Shown: positions 18,895 to 29,200 of the stretch, one piece after another | Layout: each line of letters begins with the position of its first letter | Position numbering within the stretch: the stretch's first letter is position 1 | Source of the DNA: Bacteroides luti | GTDB lineage: Bacteria > Bacteroidota > Bacteroidia > Bacteroidales > Bacteroidaceae | Direction of reading: 5' to 3' | DNA length: 64,000 nucleotides | NCBI RefSeq assembly: GCF_900128905.1 | Contig: NZ_FQTV01000012.1 | Coordinates: 101,855-165,854, forward strand | Program-made: the position numbers and the translations under genes | The notes under the pieces: generated by a model | What the model was told of the DNA's origin: nothing | Databases searched by the model: none | Seen by the model: the letters and a program-made list of their open reading frames with translations, nothing else

Positions 18895-21800
18895 ATGAAA
18901 AACTTTAATTTTAAAAAAACCTTAGGAACCATCATTGTTCTATTGATGGTACCTCTATGGGCCTTTTCTCAAAACTTTATTGTAAAAGGTACAGTAAAGG
19001 ATGCTTCTGGTGAAGCTTTACTTGGTGTAAACATATCTCAGGTTGGTACAGCTAATGGTACTGTATCAGATGTTAATGGTAATTTTCTGCTCTCTGTTTC
19101 TCCGAACGCTAAATTACAATTCTCTTTCGTTGGATATATAGGTCAGGTTATAGCGATTGGAGAAAAAAGAACATTGAATGTTGTTTTAAAAGAAGATAAC
19201 AAAACTTTAGAAGAAGTTGTTGTTGTTGGTTATGGTACTCAGAAAAAAGCGGATTTATCATCGGCTATAGCTGTTCTCCCTACCAAAGAACTAAATAAAG
19301 TTCCTGGTGGATTACAAGCCGGATTGCAGAGTTCGGTTCCTGGTGTTCAAATTACCAATGGAAGAATAAAAATTCGTGGTGTTGGTTCTATCAATAATAC
19401 AGATCCTCTTTATGTAGTTGATGGTATGATTGGTGGTGCTGTGCCAGATGAAGCTAATATTGCAAGTATTCAGGTTTTAAAAGATGCAGCATCTTGTGCT
19501 ATCTATGGTGCCCGTGGTGCTAATGGAGTTATTGTTATTACAACAAAACGAGGAACATCCGGCGAAGTAAAGGTAGATTATGACGGATTTGCTGGTGAGA
19601 AAAACCTGTCACACAATATCGATATGCTTAATGGACAGGAATTGGCAGAACTGGTAAATGAAGAATTATGGAATGCAGGAAAAAGAAACGCTTCTGATTA
19701 TTTAGATGCATATAAAAATCCATCTACAATAGGTGAAGGATATAATATGTTTGATGCATTAAAGCGTACAGGTTTTTATCAGAAACATAATCTCTCTATA
19801 AGTGGAGGTTCTGAAAATGCAAATTTTAGAGTAAACAGTCTTTATTCAACTGATAAACCTATTTTTATTAAAGAAGATACTAAAAATTATGGTATGCAGT
19901 TTATCTCTGATTTTACGAAAGGTAAATTCAAATTCGGTGAAACTGTATCAATTAAACGTAGCAATCACGATTGGAGTGATAAAAACTTGCTAATTGCATT
20001 AAAATGGGCTCCAACTTTGCCTTTGTATGATGCTAATAGTTCAACAGGATTCGCTGGTGCCGGAAATGGTACAGACGTAGCAAATTCTTTGGCACAGGCT
20101 AATTTAAACTGGCACAAAGGTGAAACTACTTCCGTAAATGGTAATGCATGGATGACTTATGAAATACTTCCCGGTTTAAAATATAAATTCAATATGGGAG
20201 TTGACATGTATCGATATATGGTTCAGGATTATGAGGCAGAGTATTCTATTCCATATCAAAACCATACACCTGATTCTTATTCGATGGCAAGTTATAAAAC
20301 TAATAGATTATTGTATGAGAATACTCTTTCTTATGAAAAGAGCATTGGTAAACACAGCTTAAATGCTTTGTTTGGTGTTTCCTCTGATGAAACAAAGAGT
20401 TTGAGTGTTAGTGCAGGAGCGCGTGCTATGCCAAGTGAAGATATTCTTATCCTAGGTGCTACTCAAGATGATAGTTCAAAATCTGTTGATTCTTCAGTGG
20501 GACATGAGTCTATGTTCTCTATGTTGGGACGAATTAATTATAGTTACGATAGCAAATATTTGCTGACATTTAACTTTAGACGTGACGGCTCTTCCAAGTT
20601 TAGTAAAACCAATCGTTATGGTAATTTCCCATCTTTATCTGCTGCATGGAGAGTAAGTCAGGAAAAATTCATGGAAAAACTTCCATTTGTTAATGACTTT
20701 AAGTTGCGTGCCAGCTGGGGTATGTTGGGTAACTCTAACATCGATTCTTACCAGTATCAGAGCACTTTAGCATTTAGTAATATCTGGTATTATCTTAATA
20801 ATACAAAGAACGCAGGTGCACTTGCTACTACTCCTTCAAATCCAAATGTTAAATGGGAAAGTCAATATTCTACAGACTTTGGTTTCGATCTTTCTTTGTT
20901 TGATAATCAGTTGTCATTTATATTTGACTATTATTACAAGAAAACATCAGATATGTTAGTGGCTGTGCCTATTTCATATGCTGCTGGTTATAGTGATAAT
21001 AAACCTACACTTAATGCCGGAAGTATCGAAAATAAGGGACTTGAACTTGCTGTTTCATACAAAAAAACAATTGGTAAATTTGATTATTCAGTAACAGGTA
21101 ATATTTCTACTGTAAAGAACAAAGTACTTAGTATTGGTTCTAATAATGAAATCATGGCTGGCAATGGCATCTCTAAAACTGCAGTTGGCAGATCTATCGG
21201 AGAATTCTGGGGATATGTAACAAATGGACTATATCGTACTCAGGCAGAATTAGATGCAGATAAGAAATTTGCGCCCAAAGCAGGATTAGGTGATGTTCGC
21301 TTTGTAGACAAAGATGGAAATGGAGTAGCGGATCAGGATTACATTGGAAATCCAATCCCTAAATTCAGTTATGGATTAAGTGCAGATGTAAGTTATAGAG
21401 CTGGTTTCGGAACATTCGATATGGCAATGATTTGGCAAGGATCTGAGGGTAATGATATTTACAATAAAACCCGCTATTTTGGCGAGGGCATGTATCACTA
21501 TTACAACTGTTTCGCAAGTACGCTTAATCGCTATCGCGCCGAAGAACTGAAATTTGTCAACCCAATTTCAGGAGTAACTACTATTTATCCAAAGAATACA
21601 AATACAGATATGCCAAGAGCGGTTATAGGCGATCCAAATCAGAATATGCGTAATTCAAAACGTTATGTAGAAGATGGATCTTATTTAAGACTGAAAGCCT
21701 TGACTTTAGGCTATACACTTCCTCAAAGCGTAACTAAGAAATTGAATATTAATAATCTGAGAGTGTATATTGGTGGTAAAAACTTGATAACCTTAACTAA

Positions 21801-21942
21801 ATATTCAGGCTTTGACCCAGAAGTTGGTGACCAGGATACAGGTGGCACAAACTTAACAAGAGGTGTTGATGGATCTAGTTCATGGGATCCTACATTCCCT
21901 AACTCAAGAGAATTTTTCGTGGGTGCTCAATTGTCGTTCTAA
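18895..21942 (+). CDS. SusC-like TonB-dependent oligosaccharide receptor
   Basis: This 1015-residue outer-membrane barrel imports oligosaccharides with its SusD lid. The order is: signal peptide (to about residue 25, AFSQ), carboxypeptidase-D-regulatory-like domain (FIVKGTVKDASGEALLGVNI), DEVVVVGYG-type motif (EEVVVVGYGTQKKADLSSA), TonB plug with DPLYVVDGM and YGARGANGVIVITTKRG, then the 22-strand barrel ending in an aromatic residue (VGAQLSF). The susD gene follows 27 bases on. Its motif A operator links it to the enzyme operons at 3391, 15024 and 34904, so its substrate is probably the same arabinose-decorated glycan. No TonB-interacting anti-sigma signalling (STN) domain is present. Confidence 0.95.
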   Translation: MKNFNFKKTLGTIIVLLMVPLWAFSQNFIVKGTVKDASGEALLGVNISQVGTANGTVSDVNGNFLLSVSPNAKLQFSFVGYIGQVIAIGEKRTLNVVLKEDNKTLEEVVVVGYGTQKKADLSSAIAVLPTKELNKVPGGLQAGLQSSVPGVQITNGRIKIRGVGSINNTDPLYVVDGMIGGAVPDEANIASIQVLKDAASCAIYGARGANGVIVITTKRGTSGEVKVDYDGFAGEKNLSHNIDMLNGQELAELVNEELWNAGKRNASDYLDAYKNPSTIGEGYNMFDALKRTGFYQKHNLSISGGSENANFRVNSLYSTDKPIFIKEDTKNYGMQFISDFTKGKFKFGETVSIKRSNHDWSDKNLLIALKWAPTLPLYDANSSTGFAGAGNGTDVANSLAQANLNWHKGETTSVNGNAWMTYEILPGLKYKFNMGVDMYRYMVQDYEAEYSIPYQNHTPDSYSMASYKTNRLLYENTLSYEKSIGKHSLNALFGVSSDETKSLSVSAGARAMPSEDILILGATQDDSSKSVDSSVGHESMFSMLGRINYSYDSKYLLTFNFRRDGSSKFSKTNRYGNFPSLSAAWRVSQEKFMEKLPFVNDFKLRASWGMLGNSNIDSYQYQSTLAFSNIWYYLNNTKNAGALATTPSNPNVKWESQYSTDFGFDLSLFDNQLSFIFDYYYKKTSDMLVAVPISYAAGYSDNKPTLNAGSIENKGLELAVSYKKTIGKFDYSVTGNISTVKNKVLSIGSNNEIMAGNGISKTAVGRSIGEFWGYVTNGLYRTQAELDADKKFAPKAGLGDVRFVDKDGNGVADQDYIGNPIPKFSYGLSADVSYRAGFGTFDMAMIWQGSEGNDIYNKTRYFGEGMYHYYNCFASTLNRYRAEELKFVNPISGVTTIYPKNTNTDMPRAVIGDPNQNMRNSKRYVEDGSYLRLKALTLGYTLPQSVTKKLNINNLRVYIGGKNLITLTKYSGFDPEVGDQDTGGTNLTRGVDGSSSWDPTFPNSREFFVGAQLSF

Positions 21943-21969
21943 AGGTTGAATCTTTAAATTAAAAATACA

Positions 21970-23607
21970 ATGAAAAAAATATCAAAATTCTGCTTATTGT
22001 GCAGTTCTGCAGCAATTCTAAGTAGCTGTGTGCCCGATATGGACTTGAATAATCCTTCGCAGTTATCTGTTGATACATATTACAAAACTGCAGCACAATT
22101 AGAACTTGCTGTAATACCGGCTTATCAGTGCTTAATCAGTTTTAATGGTGTTGAAGGTGGCTATGGTCGTGGTGCATATTATTATATGATACTTCCTGGT
22201 GATGATTTCGACCATACTTTTAAATGTGTAGGAGAGGAACTTTATCCTGATACATATAGCACTCCTCCAAGTCAAGGAAATATTACCTCTGCATGGAAAG
22301 GGTTCTTTGAAGGTGTTTACGCATCTAATACAGCCATCGAAAAAATAAGTAATTTTAGTGGTGAGATATCCGAAACTGTTAAAAATAGATTGTTAGGTGA
22401 GGCTTATTTCTTGAGAGGTTTACATTATATGCACCTTTGTGCTCTCTTTGGAGAAACAATTCCATTGGTTGATCATTCGGCACAAAATCAATCAGATTAT
22501 TATCCTACTAACGCTAAGCCTGGTGAAATATATGCTTTGATTATTAATGACTTCCAAAAAGCTTCTGAACTTTTGCCATTGCGTAGTGAACTTTACGCTA
22601 ATGTAGCCAACAAAGGACGCGCTACTAAAGGTACAGCACAAGCATATTTAGCAAAAGCATATATGTATCGTCCTATTCTCGAGAAAGGAAAAACTGCAGA
22701 ATTTGATAAAGCTGCTCCTTTGTTGAAAGCTGTTATTGATAGTAAAGAATATAAGCTCATGGATAATTTTAGAGCTAATGGCTTGGGCGGAGATAACGAG
22801 AATAATGATGAATCTGTTTTTGAAGTCCAGATGTTCAATGGCACAAGCTGGTTGGGTGGAGATAATTCTGATTCCTGGAGATGGCAAGAGATTGGAGTTC
22901 CCGATGGTACTGGTAGCTCTTGGTGGAATATCGCTCCAAACAAAAAGACTTATGATGAATTTGAAGATGGAGACCCAAGAAGATACATGACTCTATGGTG
23001 TCCTGGAGGAGCAAAATATACTGAACTGTCAGGCAATGTTGCCGACTGGAATTATATGATGGCACATTTGTCTTCAGATAATGATCTTTATGGAACCAGA
23101 AAGGAATGTCCTGATTATCAGATTGCTGATATTGATGATGATATCAATACTCGTTTGATGCGTTATTCTGATGTATTATTAATGTATGCAGAATGTTTAA
23201 GTGAAACTGGTAATGATAGTAAGGCTATTACAGATCCTACAGGTCCTAAATATTATATTCAACAAGTTAGAGACAGAGCTAATAAAGTAGTTCCATCTGA
23301 ACAACCACATTTATGGTATCAACACTCTCCTGGTACAATTCCTAATGTTGATCAGTTATTGTCAAGTGGTAAAGTTATCAATGGTGTTGCCATGAATAGC
23401 ATAAAGAATATAATTGAACACGAACGTTATGTTGAATTCTGTGGTGAGTATTTACGTTATTTCGATTTACTCCGCTGGGGTATGGCTGATGCCAAATGGC
23501 TTGACCCTTTGAAAGCTTTAGGTTGGAAAGAAAAGGCTATGTATTTTCCTTTCCCTCAGTCTGAGCTGAATAATAATCCGAACCTGAAAGGTAATGATAT
23601 GAATTAG
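21970..23607 (+). CDS. SusD-like glycan-binding lipoprotein
   Basis: This 545-residue surface lipoprotein is of the RagB/SusD family. The signal peptide ends in a lipobox (AAILSSC, Cys about 19). The N-terminal SusD-like part contains ayLRGLHYMHL-type helices (GEAYFLRGLHYMHLCALFGE). The C-terminal SusD block holds DVLLMYAECLSETGN and IIEHERYVEFCGEYLRYFDLLRWG. It forms the lid on the SusC pore encoded directly upstream. A strong terminator 30 bases downstream closes this two-gene unit. Confidence 0.95.
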   Translation: MKKISKFCLLCSSAAILSSCVPDMDLNNPSQLSVDTYYKTAAQLELAVIPAYQCLISFNGVEGGYGRGAYYYMILPGDDFDHTFKCVGEELYPDTYSTPPSQGNITSAWKGFFEGVYASNTAIEKISNFSGEISETVKNRLLGEAYFLRGLHYMHLCALFGETIPLVDHSAQNQSDYYPTNAKPGEIYALIINDFQKASELLPLRSELYANVANKGRATKGTAQAYLAKAYMYRPILEKGKTAEFDKAAPLLKAVIDSKEYKLMDNFRANGLGGDNENNDESVFEVQMFNGTSWLGGDNSDSWRWQEIGVPDGTGSSWWNIAPNKKTYDEFEDGDPRRYMTLWCPGGAKYTELSGNVADWNYMMAHLSSDNDLYGTRKECPDYQIADIDDDINTRLMRYSDVLLMYAECLSETGNDSKAITDPTGPKYYIQQVRDRANKVVPSEQPHLWYQHSPGTIPNVDQLLSSGKVINGVAMNSIKNIIEHERYVEFCGEYLRYFDLLRWGMADAKWLDPLKALGWKEKAMYFPFPQSELNNNPNLKGNDMN

Positions 23608-23634
23608 TTTTTTTGAATAATATATCTCTGTATG

Positions 23635-23671
23635 CCCTGCACTATTTCTAAAAATAGTGCAGGGTTATTTT
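23635..23671 (+). terminator. Rho-independent terminator after susC/susD
   Basis: CCCTGCACTATTT (23635-23647) pairs perfectly with 23652-23664 over a 4-base loop, followed by TTATTTT. It ends the SusC/SusD transcript. Confidence 0.88.
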
Positions 23672-23689
23672 ATGCAATTTTATAAAAAC

Positions 23690-23813
23690 ATCTGCCCATC
23701 TGCTACTAATGTTGCTGAAAAGCCTTGCTGGAAGTCTTCTTGACTGGTGGTAGATAAAAAAACATCTGCTACAAAAATACATTTATCTGCTACAAATTTG
23801 TTTTATCCGCTAC
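23690..23813. repeat. ATCTGCTAC word cluster
   Basis: ATCTGCTAC occurs at 23698, 23764 and 23785, with ATCCGCTAC at 23805, a partial copy (ATCTGC) at 23690, and an inverted relative GTGGTAGAT at 23748. Spacings are 66 (three times 22), 21 and 20 bp. The same word in reverse complement reappears in the gap at 46865-46968, so this family is not confined to one locus. Function unknown. Confidence 0.7.
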
Positions 23814-23957
23814 TAATTCTACACTCCGAAATATTGTATTTGAATTCCCTATAATTATAAATCTGAGCTCTATTAGAATATTTAATTGCTCAAATTATCA
23901 GGTGTATAGCTTTGAATTCGGAAATTTATAATGAGCTGTAAGTAAGCCCTCGTCCAT

Positions 23958-24023
23958 GAACCCATAAGCCCGCTTCCGAGAACCCATGGGTCTTTATTCG
24001 AGAACCCATAAGCTTTCGGCCGA
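23958..24023. repeat. Three 22-bp units starting GAACCCAT
   Basis: GAACCCAT starts at 23958, 23980 and 24002, exactly 22 bp apart. Each unit ends in CGA, and the first and third continue with AAGC. Partial echoes (GTAAGC and GTGCTTAC) flank the array at 23942 and 24024. The bases within units vary, unlike a CRISPR or a recent tandem duplication. The rest of this gap is AT-rich and empty up to the operator at 24190. Confidence 0.72.
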
Positions 24024-24189
24024 GTGCTTACTAATTTCTATAGAATAAAATAAGTAATCCACCAATAAAGATTTCTTATTTTATTAGAATTTCAAATATG
24101 TATGAAGCATCAAAATAAACCTCATAACTCTGCTAATAAAATAGATAAGTCTAAAAATGAAACATTTTTGTATTATATCTATACTCGTT

Positions 24190-24254
24190 GTTACGTAATC
24201 AAAAGGATAGGATACATTTTTATTGTTTAGACTTTAGCCATCTTTATATTTTTG
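24190..24254 (+). promoter_or_regulatory. Motif B operator and -7 box of the GH43 gene at 24350
   Basis: GTTACGT at 24190 and GATACAT at 24211 are 21 bp apart. TATTTTTG (TAnnTTTG) starts at 24247, 36 bp after the second copy. The geometry equals that of motif A but the word differs. It resembles GTTACAT arrays upstream of the xus operon (63296-63365) and in the HTCS gap (30339, 30361). Confidence 0.55.
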
Positions 24255-24349
24255 CAATACTTTGTTTTGATGTTTAAAACAACTGGTTTCTGCATCTTTA
24301 ATACCGAAATTCAAATGAGTTTGATATATCTAATTAATACTTTTTTATA

Positions 24350-26104
24350 ATGAAAACATCTAAAATTAAATTTAGTTTTTTATTTGCGTTTATGGCTATT
24401 TTCTCTTTATGCCAAACTGGTTCAGCGCAATCAGGTGTAAAGAAGAAGAGCTCACAGGTTAAGTCGAAAAATAATCCGACGTTTACACAGTTTGTATATC
24501 AGGGGGATGATGATGTATATAGAGAAAATCCATTGGGTGATGACGAGTTTTATAATCCGATTTTGCAAGGTTGTTATCCCGATCCAAGTATAACTCGTAA
24601 AGGGAATGATTATTATTTGGTTAATTCCTCGTTCTCTATGTTTCCGGGGGTTCCTATCTTTCATTCCAATGATTTAGTTAATTGGAAACAAATAGGGCAT
24701 GTACTCGACAGAACATCTCAACTAAAAGTGGAAACTGCCGGTGTTAGTGCCGGAATATATGCTCCGGACATTAAATATAATCCATATAACGATACGTTTT
24801 ATATGATTACCACTCAATTTGCTTCTGGAATTGGTAATATGGTAGTTAAAACAAAAGACCCTTTAAAGGGTTGGAGCAATCCGATTAAATTAAATTTTAA
24901 TGGCATTGACCCTTCTATCTTCTTCGATGATAATGGAAAAGCTTATATTGTGCATAATGATGCTCCTGATAAAGGAAAGGAACTGTACAACGGACATAGG
25001 GTGATTAAAATCTGGGAATATGATTTGAATACAGATCAGATTATTCCGGGAACTGATAAAATTATTGTTGATGGGGGAGTAGATATTAAAAAGAAACCAA
25101 TCTGGATTGAAGGACCTCATTTATACAAAAAGAATGGTCGCTACTATTTGATGTGTGCTGAAGGTGGTACAGGCGATTGGCATAGTGAGGTTATTTTTGT
25201 GAGCAATAGTCCAAAGGGACCTTTTATTCCATCTGGAAACAATCCTATCCTTTCACAAAGATATTTACGTCCTGAAAGAAAAAATAAAATAGATTGGACC
25301 GGACACGCTGATCTTGTTGAAGGTCCTGGCGGAAAATATTATGGAGTTTTTCTGGCTATCCGTCCTAACGAAAAGAATTTTGTAAATAGTGGTCGTGAAA
25401 CTTTTATACTTCCAGTTGATTGGAGTGGTGAGTTCCCTATTTTTGAAAATGGTCTTATTCCAATGGAACCTAAATTGAAATTACCCAAAGGCGTTGTAAA
25501 TCGTCAAGGAAAAGATGGCTTTTTGCCAAATGGTAATTTTACTTATACAGAAAATTTCACTTCTCCTAATTTAGCTTATTCATGGATTGGAATGAGAGGT
25601 CCTCGTGAAGATTTTGTTCATATCAGTCCCAAAGGTGGTGTACAGATTATGCCTTTCAATGTGAATATTAAGGAAGTAAAACCTGTATCTTCTCTTTTCT
25701 ATAGACAACAACACAAAAACTTCACCGCTACAACAGTTTTGAATTATCAGCCTAAAGTAGAAAATGATTTGGCTGGATTAGTTTGCTACCAATCTGAGAG
25801 GTTTAATTATGTTTTTGGTATTACAAAGATTAAAAAGGATACATATATCTTGTTGCAAAGAACAGACAAAGGAAACTCTGTAATTCTGGCAAGTGCAAAA
25901 ATAGATGCATCAAAGCCTGTTCAATTGCAAGTAAAAGCTAAAGGAAATGAGTATAGTTTTAGCTATTCTGAAAACAATGGTGAATTAAAGAATTTAGGAG
26001 GAATGGTATCTGGAGACATTCTTTCTACTAATATAGCCGGTGGATTTACCGGAAGTTTAATAGGTTTGTACGCTACTTCGGCAAATGATGCCTTTCCAGA
26101 GTAG
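24350..26104 (+). CDS. GH43 xylosidase/arabinofuranosidase with C-terminal beta-sandwich
   Basis: This 584-residue secreted enzyme stands alone between a motif B promoter and a convergent HTCS gene. The signal peptide (to about residue 27) is followed by a basic, Ser-rich linker (KKKSSQVKSK). The GH43 propeller has QGCYPDPSITRKG (Asp78, base), GIDPSIFFDD (Asp187) and WIEGPHLYKK (Glu254, acid). The final 200 residues form the concanavalin-like domain common in GH43 xylosidases, ending GGFTGSLIGLYA. It is likely to trim xylo- or arabinoxylo-oligosaccharides. The shared operator word suggests co-regulation with the xus operon. The subfamily is not assigned. Confidence 0.9.
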   Translation: MKTSKIKFSFLFAFMAIFSLCQTGSAQSGVKKKSSQVKSKNNPTFTQFVYQGDDDVYRENPLGDDEFYNPILQGCYPDPSITRKGNDYYLVNSSFSMFPGVPIFHSNDLVNWKQIGHVLDRTSQLKVETAGVSAGIYAPDIKYNPYNDTFYMITTQFASGIGNMVVKTKDPLKGWSNPIKLNFNGIDPSIFFDDNGKAYIVHNDAPDKGKELYNGHRVIKIWEYDLNTDQIIPGTDKIIVDGGVDIKKKPIWIEGPHLYKKNGRYYLMCAEGGTGDWHSEVIFVSNSPKGPFIPSGNNPILSQRYLRPERKNKIDWTGHADLVEGPGGKYYGVFLAIRPNEKNFVNSGRETFILPVDWSGEFPIFENGLIPMEPKLKLPKGVVNRQGKDGFLPNGNFTYTENFTSPNLAYSWIGMRGPREDFVHISPKGGVQIMPFNVNIKEVKPVSSLFYRQQHKNFTATTVLNYQPKVENDLAGLVCYQSERFNYVFGITKIKKDTYILLQRTDKGNSVILASAKIDASKPVQLQVKAKGNEYSFSYSENNGELKNLGGMVSGDILSTNIAGGFTGSLIGLYATSANDAFPE

Positions 26105-26136
26105 AAAAAGGTTGTTTTTAGTTTAATTAATTCTTT

Positions 26137-26170
26137 GCACACTCAAGGTAATTACCACACTTGAGTGTGC
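26137..26170. terminator. Bidirectional stem-loop between convergent genes
   Basis: GCACACTCAAG (26137-26147) pairs perfectly with CTTGAGTGTGC (26160-26170) over 12 bases, midway between the convergent GH43 and HTCS genes. T tracts are weak on both sides, so termination is likely but not certain. Confidence 0.55.
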
Positions 26171-26222
26171 TGAATAAATTAGATAAATAGATTTTAAAAA
26201 GAGAGGACTATTTTAAAATCAC

Positions 26223-29200
26223 TTATTCTTTGTTCTGTTCCATATATTCTTTCGGACTCATTCCATACAATTCCTTAAATGCTGTAGAGAAATATGTTGC
26301 ATTAACAAATCCTGTAGCAAATGCAACTTCACTTATATTCTGATTTTTATCTTTTAATAATGATGCTGCTTGTTGCAATCTTGTATTGCGAATAAAATCA
26401 CGAGTAGTTTGATTTGTAAGTTCCTTCATTTTTCGATGCAGATGAACTCTGCTTATTCCAACTTCAGAAGCTAAAATCTCTACACTAAAGTCTATATTGC
26501 TTATATTTTTATTTATAACAGACATAATTCTTTCCAATAACTTTTCGTCGGGTGTTTTCAGACTAATTTTATCAATCTTATCTTCCTGAATCTGTTTGCC
26601 TGTGAGGTTGTTCTTCAAACACTCTCTGTTTTTTATTAGATTCTGGATTGTTTTCCTTACGATATCAATGCTAAAAGGCTTTGTAATGTAACTATCGGCT
26701 CCAACTTCCAATCCTTCTATATTATCTTCTTCTCTGGTCTTTGCTGTTAGTAGAATAACGGGAATATGATTGATATTTATATTCTGTTTAATCTTTTGGC
26801 AAAGTTCCATTCCGTCCATTTCTGGCATCATCACATCACTAATAATTAAATCAGGAGCTTTCTTTAATATTAATGAAAGAGCCTCTTTTCCATTACAACT
26901 TTCTGTAATATGGAATTCGTTTCCTAATTCGTCTTTTAGATATTTGCGAATCTCTTCGTCGTCCTCTACTATTAATACTTTATATTTAGTTTTTATTCTA
27001 AGGTGTGCATTATCAATGTTATCAATAGTTTCCGTTACCATTACAGGGTTATCTTGATTATTTTTGTCTGCAATTTCTGCTTCATCGGCAATTTCTTCGG
27101 GAATTAAGAAATCATTGCCCAGTGGCAGACGTATTATAAATCGGCAACCTTTTCCATCTTCATTATTTTCAGCCCAGATTTTTCCATGATGCAGTTGCAC
27201 CAATGATCGTGTAAGATGGAGCCCTATACCAGTACCAATATTTGAATTGTTCTGACTATTATTTATCTGGTAAAAACGTTCAAAAATACGCTCAATTTCC
27301 TCTTTTTTAATTCCAATTCCACTATCAGATATAATGATTTCGTAATAATGGGCTGGCTTATCATTTTTGTCATAATTCTCTCCTATATGGATGCTTGTGC
27401 TTATCTCTCCATTTTTAGGCGTAAATTTGAATGCATTAGACAGTAGATTCAGAATAATCTTATCATAGTTATTAGGATCTATCCATGCTTTTAATTCTGG
27501 AACATCTGACTGAAAAGTCAGTTTTATTTGTTTATTGATAGACTGACTCTCAAAGATATTAACAAGATCATGAGTGAAATTTACAATTTCAGTTTCACGG
27601 AATTTTAGAACCATTTGTTTCTTGTCTATTTTTCGGATATCCATTAATTGATTCATTAAGGCAAGAATTCGTTTGGAATTTCTAAAAATGGTATGATACA
27701 ACTTCTGCCGCTCTTCGTCTTTATCTATTGTTATAAGTTTCTGCAAGGGACTAATAATTAGTGTCATTGGAGTTCGTATCTCATGAGATATATTCATAAA
27801 GAACTGAAGTTTGGCCTCATTAATTTCTTCAGCATGTGCTTGCTGCTGAAATTTAAGTTTAATTTTACGTCTTTGCAAGATTTGTTGTCTTGTAAAATAT
27901 AAAGCAGTGATAATTATAATGAAATAGATAATTTTCGCACCAAGCGAAGCATACCATGGTGGTGATATTATTATTGTAATTTCTTTGATGTCAGAGTAAG
28001 TTTCGTAATACTTCGCTTTTACTTTAAAATGATATTTTCCGGGAGCTAAATTGTTGAATGAAACATGATTTTCTCCAGGTAGAAGTGTGTTCCAATTATC
28101 ATTGTTTAAGGCATACATAAAAGTAATTCGTTCAGGATTACAAAACTCCATTGCAGAAAATTCGATGCGGAAAGAGTTATCGCTTGCTGCAAGATGGAAG
28201 TCTTTAGCTTCAGAAACAGCCGTATCAATTATGCTGTATGAACCAGATTTATCTCCTTTATTGATAGCCAGATCATGAATATAGAATCCAGTTATACGTA
28301 TATCCAGTTTTTTTGCTGGATTAGTTATTTTTTCAGGAAAAAATGATGTAACTCCATTAACGCCTCCAAAAATAATTTCACCGCTTTTATCTCTGAATAG
28401 AGCATTCTTACTAAATTCATTACCTTGTAGTCCATCGTCTGCGTAGTAATTAGTGAATGTTTTTTTTATCGGATTATATTTAGATATGCCATAACTTGTA
28501 CTAATCCAAAGATTACCTTGTTTGTCTCCGCAAATTCCACAAATAACATTGCTTGGCAATCCGTTTTTCATATCAAATGATGTTATCTGTTGATTCTGAG
28601 GATTGAGACATAATATACCTTCTGAGGTTCCAATCCAGATATATCCTTTTGTATCTTCAAAGATCGTGTAGATAATATATCCGCTCAAAAGCTTGTTTGT
28701 ATTATATGTTGATACAAAATTCTTAGTTTTCAAATCCAGACATCCTATTCCATCAAATGATCCAATATATAATTTATTATTCCGAGTCAGTAGCATAGCT
28801 GAAACCCAGCGATTATGTAATGTATTAATCTTGTTGTTATATTTGGGACCTTGTACAGAAGAGTAGTGCACAATCTGATTGTTTTTCATATTCATGGAAT
28901 ATATTCCCGAACCCATTGTGCCAATCCACAGATTTTTACTTTTATCTTCTACAATACTAAATACACAATCGGTACTCATTTTTTGTATATATTCGCAATG
29001 GCCGGTTTCTTTGTTTAATTTAGCCAAACCTTGGAAAAAGGAGCCTACCCATAGATTTTGGTCTGAATCTTCAAAAAGACTAATAATTGTAGAAGGTACA
29101 TTTGAACCATTTTCCTGACTAAAATGTGATTTAACTTCTCCATTTGGAGCAACACTGTATATACCATCATTATCTGTTCCAATCCATAAAACTCCTTTAT

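Noticed and set aside
22593..22943. Minus-strand frame of 116 codons opposite susD
   Set aside because: Antisense to an intact SusD gene and without recognisable features.
23958..24023. CRISPR array
   Set aside because: Three 22-bp units with no separate repeat and spacer parts, no cas genes nearby; conserved part only 8 bases.
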